From Amphiura filiformis (taxonomy: Eukaryota; Echinodermata; Ophiuroidea; Amphilepidida; Amphiuridae), in assembly GCF_039555335.1 (NCBI RefSeq), contig NC_092628.1:35300965-35364964 (forward strand): a stretch of DNA of 64,000 bases. Reading direction: 5' to 3'. Both the position numbers and the translations under genes were made by a program. Position 1 is the first letter of the stretch. Each line of letters starts with the position of its first letter. The notes below the pieces were generated by a model that was given only the letters and a program-made list of their open reading frames with translations, ran no database searches and was not told where the DNA came from. Shown here piece by piece: positions 21,801 through 36,800 of this stretch.

Positions 21801-24800
21801 TCCACAATTTTAGTTAAAAAACAATGAAAAATGTTTGGTGAAAATTTTACAAAAATACCCCATTTCTAAACCTGAAGTAATACCAAAATGGCTGAAAATG
21901 AACTGCAAATCTGCTGCACTATAAAATGCACTGCAAACCCCGTACCCAGCTTTCCACTAAGAACCACCCCTGCCCCCCCTTTGGGAAGTCTTTGTGAAGC
22001 TGCCTCTGTTTGTGAAATGAAAAATTGTGGTTTTACAATGAATTTGATCTTGTTGTCTCTTGTTAACCTTCCATGTGGGCTGGCCTAGCAGATCAGATTG
22101 TATCACATTGAATTTTGTACTGTCATATTATTTTATTTTGTCCCTATAATTTTGTACAGCTTTCTATAAAAATGAATGTGGAATGTATTATAGATTAGTT
22201 GTATCCTTGGTGTATGATATGAGTGAGACTAGTATAAATACTCCATTGAGGAATTAAGCAGCTTGCGGAATAAATCTGTATGCAATCTTTGAATAAAAGA
22301 TTTCTCTGTTAGGCTAATTCCGTACAGATTTACACAAAGGATAAATCATTGATGATACTGTTTAAATGTTAATGGGAAATAATTATATTTCTCTCAAATG
22401 AGTTATTATAAATCTTAGTGAGATACTTGGTGTGAATGTTTTGTGCAAGAAACTGTTTATTCATCAAACATTTATCAATTTATGTGTCTGAATTAACCAC
22501 CAACAAGAAAGAATCAGTTTGGGATTTTGTATCATGTATTTTTTACATTCTTCATTTTTATTGCAGTGTAAATGAGCTATTGAAAGCTAAAGAAGAGCTG
22601 ACCAAGGAACGTGATGAGCAACTTGCAGAGATTGTTAAGTTACGTGAGAACTTGGCAGGGGCCAGTCAGAAACAACAGAAGGCTGAACAGGACAAAGAGG
22701 AAGCTGAACAGAAAATTGCAGAGGTAAACACACATTTAACTACCAGATAGTGTTTTGTTTCCAACAATATTATTCACAAAGTCAGTAAAATAGGAAATGG
22801 TTCAAGGAAGCCAATTATCAAAATTATGTTTTCAGAGGTCTTGTGGTTCTTGAGTTATGATCAATAACATATAGTAAAAGGTTTTGTGCATTTGCCCCTC
22901 TCAAGAAATATCATGCATATGGGGTGGAAATATCACCCTTATATCAAGCTTTGGGATCTCTGTTATATTCCTCTTGTGTGTCAGCTTTATTTGTCTCAAT
23001 ATTTAAGTGCAAACACAGCTAGGTTGCGCTCCCTTCTGACCTAAGCATTTACACAAATGGTGTATTGATACAGTTTTTAGTATCCATTGATGTCAACTTC
23101 AAGAAGGACAAGATACTAAAAAAACTCAAATACACTATTTAAATGGTACTATGACACTTTGAAGTTTTCTATTTTGAAAAAGGAACTTAAGAATATCTAC
23201 TACCATACAAAATATTTAGCTTCTTAATATTGAAAGCCAAGTAGCTACTACAGTATTGTTATGTTTTGTATAGCTTTGATTTGTATATTTGGAATATTCT
23301 GTTCATTCACTTCTTTGATATGATTGTGTTTCAGCTTGCACAAGATATTCAAGTGCGTAGCAATGAAGCTCAGCGAGAGACTCGTCGAAGGAGAAGCTTG
23401 ATCGGGAACTCAAGCACTCAAAAGGAGAGCTGGAACAGAAGACTGGGGAGATTAAATCAATGCATCAACAGGCGCAGCGTTATCGTGATGACATTGCAAG
23501 GCTAGAAACGCAGCTTAAAGAGCAAAAGGTGCAAGATTGGTTTTGTTTGTTTTTATGATTATTTGTTTATTTATTTATTGTTTGTTTGCATTGAACCAGT
23601 TATGGAAGAACATATTGATTGATTCCACATTTGAATAAGATATCATACATAACCTTAAAGAAATAAAATATGAAGTAATTAATAGCATATTATTATATAT
23701 AGCCTACTTTATTAATAGGAAAAGGCTAAATGCAACAGATCTCTGTTGTGTGTAAGGGTCCTGAATCTATGCCAATAATAATTTAAATTCAGTGAGAATT
23801 GGAAAATACACTCTTGCAAAGAAACCAACTATATTTACAGGGATTGTCTTTGAGAAAGCATTGATATTCAGCATGAACTGAATTGAACTATACTGCAACA
23901 AGCAAATCACAAGCTAACAAACATTTTATGATGATACCTTTTCCACCCACTGTACTAGATATTATATGAGCGTACCTTGAAAGATACAGACATCTTGAAT
24001 ACCCGCTTCACCAAGTTACAGGCGGACTTTGAGCAACAGGTGTTGAATTGTGATAGTCTCAACCAAGAGAACCAGACTAGAGTGGCGGAGCTAAAGGTAG
24101 GTTGAGAATCATGTGTGCAGTTACATAACTTGATCTGATCTAATTGTAATGTGAAATATATCTCACCTGACTTCAAATGTTGTTTATGTCTAGGTCTTAA
24201 ATTGTCCACATACGGTACTTTAACATTTGTCTTTCTTTATGCAGAACTGTCACAATCTTGTTTTGATCATTTCTATCTTCTAATTTCCAGTCCAAAGAAG
24301 AGGAGATTAATGGTCTGAAGAATGATACTATAAGATTGAGTAAGATGCGTGAGACCATCCAACGTAAGCTGCGCTCAGTGGAGGATGCTAAGACAGACAC
24401 AGAGTCACAGAAAGAGACACTCAAGTCACAGATTGTGGCACTGGAAAGAGGTATGTGACAATAAAAATGACTATCATGAAACGTGTTCCTTTTTATCCCC
24501 TCTACATTATTATAATGTTGCATTGGGGTCTATGTGATTAGTATGTTTGATTGGGGTGGGGTGTGTGGGAACCCCTCTACATTATTATAATGTTGCATTG
24601 GGGTCTATGTGATTAGTATTTTAGAATGGGGTGGGATGTGTGTGAAGGTGGGCATTAATTAATTTTATTTATTTATTTACAACATTCAGCCGAAGCCAGG
24701 CAAAGCCCAATAGTGCCCAGAGGTTACTAAATTAAAGGGATGCCAACTGAATATGATGGGACAGGGATATTGGAAGAGGTCCCATTTTAGATGCAGGAGG

Positions 24801-27800
24801 AAAACTGGAGCACCGAAAAGAAAAAAAAACCCTGCAAGGACGAGCATGGATCCACTCTACTGCCGCATAAACACAATGGCTGATGATTAAGAAGCTGATT
24901 TGAATATTGAGCCAAAATGCTATTAATCTACTCTACTACCTGAAGTAAATTAATAAAACATGATTGAAGAGATCACCTTATTACCAAATGGGGCATGTTC
25001 TCCCTTGACATAAGTGGAGTTTTAGGCATATATTAAAGGTCTCATATGGAGGGTTTTTTCACCGACGGAAAATGAAAGAATTTGCTTCAGAAATCAATGA
25101 TGAACAGACTGGAGTATGATTTATAATCATTTTTACTGTTTAAAATATAATTTTTTGCAATAAAACACATGCCCTTCTGAGCCCGACTTTTGAAACGATC
25201 GAGTCTGCTGGCGCAGAGCCAACATGACCCGTGACGTCATAATGGGTACTCGTCAGATCAGGGTCAGATCAACAAACAACAACACCGATCGCACGCGTAT
25301 TTGACAACAGAATGGGATAGCGCAAAATGTTAGCCCATGTCACAAAATGTATAATAGATTAGTATAATTATTTAGTAGTTTATTTGGGCATTTAAAAAAA
25401 TGGTCGGGGACTTTGTGTGTGCTTTATCTTTTCTGGTTTGTCAGACCGCCGTCCAGGTCCGTCATCAGCCGGCGAGCGAGGCACACAGCTAACAGCGGGG
25501 CTGACAGGTCAAAGTCACGGCGAAGTGGAAATGTCATGACTTGCTTGTAAGTCATGGCTTCAAGTGTCACTACTTCCGATAATATTTTGAACATATTTTA
25601 ATATCTATGTATATTATTGTGTCGGGAACAAAATGTGGTATTACGTTCATTCTGAGAGTGAATATTTAGGACGAAATTCAGGTTTTTCTCGTTTCATTTC
25701 ACGTAATCATTTTGAATTATTCACAGTGCATGCAGCGCAGCGCGAGTGGTGCTGAACTTGAAGTGTCACGACTTGCGATGTGAATTTGACCGAGGAATTT
25801 GAACAGAATTTTTAAATATTTATGTAAGTAATTGTATCAGGAACAAATGATGCATTACGCACCTTCTGAGAGTGAATAATCGGGACGAAATACAGTTTAT
25901 TCTCGCTTTGTTTACTCCTGGTGTTTACCATAATTTTACGGAAGTTGTCTCGTGTTCAGGAATACAGAACACTTAGCCCACAATCTGTTTAGCCACCATG
26001 CCATGCCGCCTCCACGCTATTTTGCCTACATGCCATCGGGGCTTTTATTATTATTATACGAGGGGGTCATAGAATTTTAGACCTAATATAGGGGGATTAA
26101 AATTTTTTAACACCCAAAATAGGGGGTTATAGAATTATTAAGGCCTGGTGATGGTGACTCAAAATTTTCGCCCGCTGCGCGTGCATTTTTTAATAATTTA
26201 ACAATCAAAATATGCACAATCTTTCGTTATATTATAATGCAAAATTTGTGTGTGCTCCGCGCACCTTCCTTCACACGCGATCAATTTGAACGTGCTAAGC
26301 ACACTTACTTAGCTCTATAGTTTTGGTGTGCTCCTTGCCTTTTTTCCAGCAATGAATAATTTGTCTTGAGTCTGCGGAAGGGGGGATCGTAAAATTTTCA
26401 ACCCAAGATAGGGGGTCGAAAATTTTTTTCCCGCAATAGGGGGGTCATAAAAATTACTCCGGTCACCTACATATTCATGACCCCCCCCTGCCAAAGAAAA
26501 TGACATCCCCCAAGGCCTAAAAAATAATATTGTTTAATTGGCGTAACCTGACCGACCCTAAAAATAGGCCCGACTTTAAAATTTTTTTGCAAAATAAAAA
26601 AAAAAAAAAAAAAAAAAAAAAGTTCCAAGGCCTTTATCATAAATACGCAATTTACAGATTTGCCTTAAAGGGGGGGGGGGCAAACTGGATGGGGGGGGGG
26701 GCAAAAATATTTTGGGGGAATGCCTCCCCGTAGCGGTTGAAATGCAGATGAAATGGGTAAATCTGTTACAAATTTATTGTACTTTGTCTGCATTAACTAT
26801 GAAGGGGACATAATATTTCAAATTGCAACAATTGTGAATTGAATGTAATTTCTTATGTTAGGGGTAGGCCTATAATTTGAAACTAGTGAAATCGGACCAA
26901 TTTAAAAAAATTTGACCTTGTGTATGATTTATTATGTGACCTATTTGACGTTTTAACCCAAGAACTAAGAACCAGAGAAGAACACAATAATTGACTTAAT
27001 TATTTCTAGCGATGAGAGTTAGGACCATTTTTGAGTTTTAGTCCCATTCTGACCTTCGACCTCTTCTGGGAAGCATTTTATAGTGGAATATAAAAGAAGA
27101 ATGGACATAATTCTACTTTTATTATTGTAGGGGTAAGGTTGCCAAAAATATTGGTTCCATGTAGCCAATTAACACCCCAAACACTGAAATGGTGTATAGG
27201 CGACGTGGCGTGTAGGCACGATTGCGTGTAGGCGAAATGGGTTGGGGGTGAAATTTCCTTCAACACAGAAACCCGAGGTGCAAAAATCATTTTTCCTGCC
27301 GTGTGTTTTTAGGGGCTTTTTAAAGCATCATGCCAATAAATTGTGACGTTGAGGATTACTACAATAAAAAAGACAGCCTTGTACATGTATACAAATAATA
27401 CAATCATAAACCGAATAGGCGAGCACTCAGAACAGAATGGAAATTAGAATGGCGATTGGACGTCCATGCAATGCGCAGTAAGTTCGTACTCCCCGATCAT
27501 TTTTCAACAGGATTTTCAACCCTCATATTTTACAATTCGAAAAACCACAACCAATTTCCAAAGAGAGTCAGTTTGGTATTTAATGTTATTATGAACTATG
27601 TATGATTGGCCTATTTGCTATCAAATAGACCTCAAATTAACCCTTCGCCTAGCCAGTACCGAGGCATGTGCCGAGGTTACCGTGCCGCGGCTAGCACGGG
27701 TAAGCAACAATGCATGCATAGCGCATAAGTTCATGCGTGTGCTTCCCATGACTCGAGCAAGAATAAGCCAAGAAGGTCGTTGCTTTTGACATGTTTGACA

Positions 27801-30800
27801 TTCGGTAAAATGATATTAAACTTGGCCTATAATCCTGCTATTTAAATGCAGCTATGCTTGTTTCAGTAAAAAGTTTGATATTGCCTATAAATCTTCCATT
27901 CTTCCATTAAAAACATGTAATTTAGCCTACCTGTGCTCACGAGAAATATAATACGCGATCATGCGGATGGTTGAATTCCCGTCGCTGGCCGGATTGATTT
28001 AGGCGGCTAGGCATAAGCCTGGGCGCCTCCGTCTCACGCTCACATTTGTTTTGAATTAAGTCATGCTTTAATTTGTTGTGATAATTACTACAAAAATATT
28101 TGATAAAATATAATATTAAAAATACTTCCAAAACTTGGCGAAGACTGCGTTGGATCATGGACATGATGCATAAATGCCTAGTAGGCACGTAGAGATTAAT
28201 CAGCCTTGGCGTAAAAGCTGGAGCGAAAAACTGGATATGCACCGCTCAAGTTGTGGTTTATTTTGTTCAATATCTCAGAATTTACAAAGAGGAATTTTGG
28301 AAATGATACCATACCAGACAACATCACATGATGATGTTATCTTAAAACGCGAAGATATAGGCTTACTGTTAAATGTTAAAAATTGCGAATTTCCCTTGGC
28401 AATGACCATTGATTGAAATGGACAAAAAATATAATTTGTTCATGACCTTCACCTTCAACCGGGCCTTCAACTCCCGTATTTCTTTAAAAACGCAGCGATA
28501 GGCCTATAGACTTTCAATTAAAGAATTGTAATCATGTATAATATCTGTATTTACAATGGTATGTGATTCTGTGATTTTGTGACATGTTTTAAGAGATATT
28601 TGGGTTAAAAGCAGGAACATTCCCGAAACATTCGTGTGTACGTGGAGTGCACCACCGCTGCATGTCGCGATAGGGACTACCCATTGTGACGTCATCGGGT
28701 CATTGCACTGACATGTAAACAGAAAAGTTTTCCACAAATGAACTGCGCGCTGATTCCAAAGACCCCAAAAGCTAGTTTTGATTTTCACATCTTTGCACCT
28801 TCCCGATGAGCTTTTTTCAAAAATTCAAAAGGAATATTATCCTTGATATTTGAACTTTAATATTTTCAACAAAAATAATATAAACTTATTTGCTCCATAT
28901 GAGCCCTTTAAAAGTGCCCTCTTGTAACAATGCCACCAACAAATAAGGGCACAGACTCTTTTATCTTGTCAGGATTCTCAGAGAAGTGAGCTCTCTATTT
29001 GTAAGTGAAATTTACCCTAAGGCAAAGGAGTCCATGGGGGCCATTAGGTGAATCTTTATGGTATCATGAATTGGTAAAACGGTAATAATATTTATGTTTG
29101 GCTTTATGTACTGAAAATTGTCTTTTTTTTTCTCTCAGAAATTGAAGCTGATAAAAAGCAAACCGAGATGGATCGTAAAGCAATTGATGATTTGGTCAGG
29201 GAAAGAGATATTCTCAACAAAAATCTTCTTAAGGTAATATCGTTTCTATTTTGATATAGGATTTGGGACTTGATATCAATTTCAGGAAGTATTATATGAG
29301 TGATAACTTTAATATTTTCATAATATGAATTGAAAATAAAGGGTTGATGTAATATCAGGGCTGTGACACTCGTATTCAATCCCTGTATAAAAAGTGAAGT
29401 CACTTCACGGCAGTTTGATTGACGGTTACTATGCCGGTTGCTATGCAATCCAGTGCGCAGCCTAAAACTTACGTGACGTGTGAACGGCTATGATGCGCGC
29501 TTGGTCAAAAGGACTTATCCTGTATTTGATTGACAGTTGCTAGGGCATTTGAGTGCGCAACATTGGATTGGTTAATCGTAAGGTTAAAATCTCCTCAATC
29601 TTGAACGACTGTCGGGGAAGTCTATGTCGAGCTATTTTTCCAAGATGGCGCCCATCGACTGCCAATTATTCGGACCCTTTCCGGCAAAAATACAGCTTAT
29701 TTAGCCAGTCTCGTCATGGGGTCCTCGGTTATAATATTTTCCTACCATATTGAGCTAACTCCTCATCATACTCCTTATCATAGTAATGGAAAGATTCGAC
29801 CAAATGTTCGCCAAGCGCCATTTTTTTTTTTTTTGAAACGATGACGTAAACATGCATCAACTCTTCCACAGAAAATACACTCCTACACAGCCATGCCATC
29901 ACATGCATGAAAGCGCATAGGCTGAATGACTGACTTCGTTTATGCAAACGAGTGGCTTATCCTATAGTATATTAGTACTCGAGAATCCTTGGTAATATGC
30001 TATTGATGATGCAGACAAGTATGTCTTGTGTGTACATATAAGGTATATCAGGGAATGTGCAATCATGTGACAATTGTGGGTTCCTTTTATATTGCAGAAG
30101 GGTCAGAGTTCATAGGACAATACTATAATTACAGACCTAATTAAAAAGATTACTTTGCTTATGACGTCCTGACAACCAGACCGAAAATGCTGTACTGCGC
30201 ACATCAGCAACCAATCACGTCGCGGCTTTGCCCTGACGTCAGGCGCAAACTAGTCTTTTTAATTCGGACTTCAATTATAGCAGGTTAGGTCACTATATAA
30301 TATAATATTATTCATGTATTTTAATTCCTTGTTTAACATGTCCGACATTCTCAATTACTACGTATAAATACAGTGTATGAACTATTCTAGTAAGTCAGTC
30401 AAATAATAATCATACACTCCTAGATAATAAGAACTAATCAGAGCAAACGTCAGTAAATTACTAGCCGTGCATAAATATTGTATAATTGCATACATGCACT
30501 CCGCGCAGTACTTTTGGACGTGTTCATTTTTCATGCGGGAGGATGCATTTATATTTGCTTGCATTTTCAATAGTGGCTGTTGTGGTTTCTTTTGTGGACC
30601 CATTGTCTCCATTTGTTGTGACCCATTTACCCAACAGTGCCCTTATGAACTCTTACCCTCCTGGACACATGGAACTAGGCATATTGTGACCGTTATACAC
30701 ACAGCAAATTAGTTCACTTGCGTGTCTTGCTTAGACAAAATGGAATGTATAAGAAATGACCCTTGTTTCTTGTACAGGCTGCTGGTGCAACACAGAAGCA

Positions 30801-33800
30801 GTTGAATCTGGTGAAACTCCATGAACAGTCTAAAAAGAATTTGGAGCAGGAGATCCAGAACTACAAGGATGAGGCACAGAAACAGCGGAAGATTATCTAC
30901 CAATTGGAAAAGGAGAGAGATCGCTACATTAATGAAGCTAGTGATCTGACACAGAAGGTAATGCGCCTATATCTATTCATAATCTTGTCTATTATATAAG
31001 ATAGGAATCAAGGACATTGTGAATGGATTAAATCAACATTTAAAAACAGCTATTTTTGCTTCTTACATGGATCATATTTTTCAGTTAATCCCCTCCTAGG
31101 GGATTGTTACTTTTTTAAGTTTCTGGCATGCTTTGTGTGCCCCAATTTGAGGACAAACTTATTCTATTGTCCATTTAGGGGGCTGGGGGCAGATCCCAAG
31201 GAGGGATGTTTGAATTTATTTTCTGTTAGCCTTTTGCACTATAATATAAACAAGCACAGCAAATTATTACGCACATTCTTATCATTTCACAAAATTTCAC
31301 GGTACTTACTTCTTAGAAAAGTTTTATTTTGACATACCCCATCAAAGAATTCAAGAACTAAGATAATATGCCATTCAACATTTCTTTTTATCTGCTACAC
31401 AGGTGTTGCAACACATGGAAGATGTGAAAGTGCTTGGGAGATGCAGATCTTTGACTACAAGAAGAAGATTGCAGAGGCTGAGACTAAACTAAAGCAACAG
31501 CAGAATCTGTATGAAGCAAAGCGTAGTGATAGGAATCTGTACAGCAAGAACCTCATAGAGTCTCAGGTTGGTACACTTAATTGGGCTATTTCATGGGAAA
31601 TTCATACCTTAATCTTCCACACAAGGATTGTAATTTTCAAATGGGGTTACCTGAATGGTAATCCTGTGATATTATTTTAGGATCTCATTGATGCAAATTC
31701 TTAGAACAACTTTTCAATTTGTCATTTAGAGAACAATCCAAAAGACCAATGACGCCCTAGAAATGAAACTAATTTTGTTTTGGGAGAAGGGGTAAAATAC
31801 TTCATTACGTTTGTAAAAAACATCGGTCTGAAGAATGTGTCATTATTATATTTGTAAGTTTTTCCCTCATCAAAATGAGTTTTTATTTTATTAATATCAA
31901 ACATTTCAAAACCATTTTCAAAAATATCTACTAATAAACATATTGCAACAATCAACATTTTTTCATGATTTTTATCAGTTGATTACATTAATGCAAACAT
32001 TTTAGGGTGCATAATTATATGTGACATTTCAGCGCTTAGCATCACTCATTAACATTCCCTGTCATTCTTGATGTACTCAGTCATCATGAAACACCATATA
32101 TTGGTTACCATCATTTGCATGCTTAAACTTTTAATTTATTAGCCATGCAAGTGAAAACAATGACCCAGTTTCGGAAAAAGAAGGAACCAGAGTACTTGGT
32201 GGTGTGAATCATATCAAATACGTAAGCCTAACTATAATAGCTAGCATGTGTATGAATTACATTTTTATTGAGAGTAAACAGCTTCAGTTACAAGTACTGC
32301 TTTCCAAGCAGGCCCTCTTTTTAGTTTGAATATCATAATAGGATTTTACAAATTTTGCAAAATTACAAGACAATATTTATATATTTACATGTAAATACAT
32401 GATATAAACAAAACACATTGAACATATAATTACAAAATCAAATAATCAGCATTAAATCATTTATAGTGTTCAATTATCAGCTGAAAAATTGTCCTTTCCA
32501 ATCGATTATGTAGGCCCTAACACTTTTGTTTGAAGTTCAAGAGAAAAATTACTCGAGATGACACTTGACATAATCAAATTGGGGCATGATATGTGCATTT
32601 GATAATAGTATCTCACCTATTCTTTTCAAAATAATTTTAATGACGAACACTATCCCATGCTACAAATGGGCTTTGTCATTTTTTTGGGGGGAGAATAACA
32701 AAAAATAAAATAATCTTTTCATATTATAAGGTTGAATGCTGCATATAATAAAGTCAATTAATTAAGCTAATGCCATTTTGAGGGACACGGGATTAAGCAT
32801 CATATTATGTTACATGTAACACCAATTTCAAAACAAGAGATTGTAATCATTGGTGCCCATTAAAGTATATTGGTTACAAGTTGTGAGGTGGTGATTACAA
32901 TGTAATGGTTCATGTTTCAGTCATTCACTTGTTGAACCAACCTGTGTACCTGTCATATAAATATCATTGTGTGAAAACAGATCGTAGTCCAAACGTTGAC
33001 AACTCTTTGCAATTTGCATTATTTATTAAGCATTTTAATACTAATGGTCACAGGGTGAATATACTTTAGCGAGATTAACTGTGTAACTACCAAATCACTT
33101 CAAAAACAGATTTCAATTGAGATCAAGTCTGTATTTATTTGATAATGTTGGTGTCTGAGGGGTTTTTAATTCAAGAAATTAACGTTTGGCATTAAACTTC
33201 TTTTTGAACTATTATATGTATACACATTTTGGTTCAAACAATAAGATTTTGCTCACCGTATATGTAAGATACACGGTTCAAGCAGACCATTATCAGAAAT
33301 TATCAATGTCTTGTTGAGGTATGGTTCGCATGTTAGTTGCTTGGATAATCTAATACTTAGACAAAGCTGAACAATGTGTGCAGATAAAATTGCAAACTGT
33401 GGGGGGGGGGGGGGAATAGCCAAATATAAATAAACATACATATAGCCCAATTTAGACTTAAGTTTATCAAGTTGAGAAAGTTAGTTAGGAAATCTGTAAG
33501 TGTATTTGTGTCACAAGTTATAGCGGCTTTATTACCCATCCAAGACAATACTAGGGGTAACCCTATATGACATATCCAGTTTAATAGTACCCTGTCTAGT
33601 ATATAGCCTACCTTTTATCATACAACCAAAAAATTGTCAACATTTCATGATTACATTTGTGGCAGGGAGGGAAGGGGTTTGGCCAAGAAATGAAACTAGT
33701 TATGTTTGTAGGATGTCATCAATCTTTTGGTTATATTCAATGAAGCCCTATATAAACAAACAGGGTGAAAATGTTGATTATGTTTGTTGTATTCTGCTAT

Positions 33801-36800
33801 GTTATATTTGCTCCTCATCAGTACTAACAGGTATATAATTATGTAGGACTTCATCAAGCTAAATTGATTTGTTCCTTAAGGATTCAACAAATTGACAAAG
33901 ATCATATCGATTTCCCTGGAACCTCTGTGCATGATTAGACTATAATCAGCCCCATATGCAGGGGAGATCACTTTTCAGGCTAAAAAGGTCCAAATTAGAA
34001 ACAAGGGGCCACTTTTTCAACTGTTCAAAATAGCCCCAAATATATGTGTATATGTGACATGATATGCTTCATGGGGGCCAAATAAAAGGAGGTATTTTTG
34101 AAAATTGAGTTACAATAATTACTACCTTATACAAACGTTAGGCTATCAAATACTGAACACACCAAAGGTTTAGCATACTTGGTTCTAAAGTTGTGATGTC
34201 TATTTTCTTACGTATTTTATTGTTTTTTTACTTCATATTTTTCAAATTTCAAAATTGCCGCCTTTGACCCCCATATGGACCAGATCGTGTCACATACTTA
34301 TCAATTTGTTGCTGTACATTTGTGGCTTTATTTATAGGATGAAATCACAGAAATGAAAAGAAAGCTGAAGATAATGAACCATCAGATTGATCAGCTAAAA
34401 GAAGAGATCACTGGTAAAGAAGCTGCCTTGGTTAAAGAACATCTGGATCATCAAAGGTGAGACTCTGCTATGTACATATACATGTTTTGAGTTGCTTATA
34501 GATGTGCTTGTTTGTGAAAAATCATCGGCTAATATGTCTTTTTGGTAAGACTGAAAATTAAAAAATTATATCTTAATGACCTCACATATACATACCCAAA
34601 AATGGAAAGTGTCCCCAGGTGAACTTATTTACATATCATTTGCTGAAAAGTAAGAAGCTTGTGGTAAGACTGTCATTATTAACCATTTTTGTTAATGTTT
34701 AAAGGGTCCTAAAGAGTTTTAAAATCATTTAGAAAAGTAGCAAAATGTTTGATCTATTAAGCGTAATATTTTATTTTGAAATATGAAATATTTCATTTTA
34801 AAGGTGTGAAATGAAAGTAAGAAGTTTATATTTTCCTGAAAATATATTGATATTAAGTTATTATTACTAAGTTTCTAAAGTAAGATTACCTAACTACATG
34901 TAGCTTAGATTAAAAGAATTAAGAAAGCTACAAATATGCTTATTTATGTATTAAAAAGATGAAACTATAGTAAACAAAAAGATTACACCTTCCTGTCCTT
35001 CCAACTAATATATGCCCACCTCAAGTGGTGTAATTTGTAAACAGGAAAATGGTTGCAATTATGGCTCACAAAATTCACTGTTCTCTTTTTCTTGCCTAAG
35101 TTTAGACAATTATTTTAAGTTTAATAGGTATTGTTTGTAATAAACACCTTGGGGCGTTACATTTTTCCAAAAGGGGGCGTTTATGTGGAACATGATATTA
35201 CAGCCATAAGTGCATCATGAAACAAGAATCTGATGAAATTAGTGAAATTCTGCCATAATTAGGCCGGCAATGAACTGGATAGAAGTTTAAGTCATAATAG
35301 GTTTTATCCATGCAATTTAGTGATCATCGCTGACATGCATGCATGAAGTTTTGCTTATTCACATGATATTGGATGGACATTTGTGTACAATATTCATTGA
35401 CAAATTAGAGGGGGGGCTTTTTATTAGAGGGACGTTTAATACAAACAATGTGGTATTTGATACATTTATAAGTTAATGTATTACATGGAAAACCTTTTAT
35501 GCATAAAAGGAATTGTTGTTTGTTCAGCTCCATCCGTTATACAATCGTAAAAAGGCAATTTCGACCCAAAGTATATGGTACCCATTTGATAATATACTTG
35601 GAAGATATAAATTGAATATTGTTCAGTTAAATAACTACAGTTGACCGCTTTAAATGGACCCCAAGAGTATGGTTTAAATGTTTAGAGCAATAAATAGAAA
35701 TCATTAGCCTTAGTGAATTGTGCATCTCTGTTTACGTATTTTTATAACGGATGACAATGATCATGATGTCATGCTTCTTGCAGAAGTGACATTAAAGGAA
35801 CACAATGAAGGTCATGACCTTGACATGAGGAAAATAATTTAATACTTTATTCGGGCTGTAATAAACGCATGAAATCTCAAACCTGGTATGGGCTACCTTG
35901 GAAGTTAGGATCTCGAACTACATCTCTTACTCATCTTTTAAGATGATTGCAGTTCATATCACATTGGAGGCAGCCACACTATGTTTATGCTATGCGTTGA
36001 TCAGTCATGCAAAACCATGATCAACAGCAATTTGCTATTATGTAAGAAATAATGGTATTGTTTTTAGCATTTGTCATGCACCTGTGTCTCTGTGGGTGAT
36101 CCCAATTTTTAGAAGTAGTACAATGATACTGGAGGGTACATTGGCAATATGTGACATGATCAAGGGGAATGAGTCACATGTCTGCAATTTTCAATTAGAA
36201 GTTTTTACATCATTTTCTGACAGTTCACATATGCTACATTTTGATGCAAACCCCATCAAAATCGGACATCTGTGTACCTAATTATAAGCAATTTATCAAT
36301 GCCTGAAAACAATATAAAACAAAAGAATTTGAACACTCTTTTTGCCAATATCTCAAAAACAATATTAGCGACATCCGACTCATTCCCCTTGATCATGTCA
36401 CATATACCTATATATGTCTCTCGTGGGCGATACCATTGCTTTTAAATTGTACAAGGAGGCTGGAGGGTAAATTGTTTTTAGACCATGAATGTTTTGAATC
36501 ATCCTGGGTGTAACATACTGTGTTATTGTTGGCATGTTTGTCAGGTTCAATGCTATTGATGCAGTTACTCCGTATGTAGGCCACAAAAATATAAGGCTTG
36601 TCTCTCAAACATTTTGCATTTGTGCTATGCAGTTTTCGTTTTGTTGTTTTAGTCAAATTTAAGCTGTGTGCTATGCAGGATTTTTTACTATTGTTTTACC
36701 TGACTTTTTCCTTGTTTTGGCCCATATGCGGAATTCTTTTTTCTTTTTCTTTTTTCAATAACGAAAAAAAGCCTGTAAAAATGGCCAAGCTCATATGGCG

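Larger units (their letters stand above)
25037..28907. mobile_element. 3.9-kb TTAA-flanked element with long degraded arms
   Basis: The ends are AGGTCTCATATGGAG and its near-perfect inverse CTCCATATGAGCCCT, each bordered by TTAA (25033-25036 and 28908-28911). About 190-230 bp inside each end the arms share a GACCCG..TGACGTCA..AATGGGTA block in inverted orientation, so the inverted arms are long but diverged. The interior holds a nested G-rich segment, A-runs and no recognisable transposase. It fills most of intron 9. A piggyBac-like origin is inferred from TTAA only. Confidence 0.6.

Noticed and set aside
29553..29753. Small ORF near a YY1-like motif, possibly an alternative promoter or first exon
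   Set aside because: No splice-compatible coding sequence continues the CFAP58 frame from here, and exons 10 and 11 already join cleanly.
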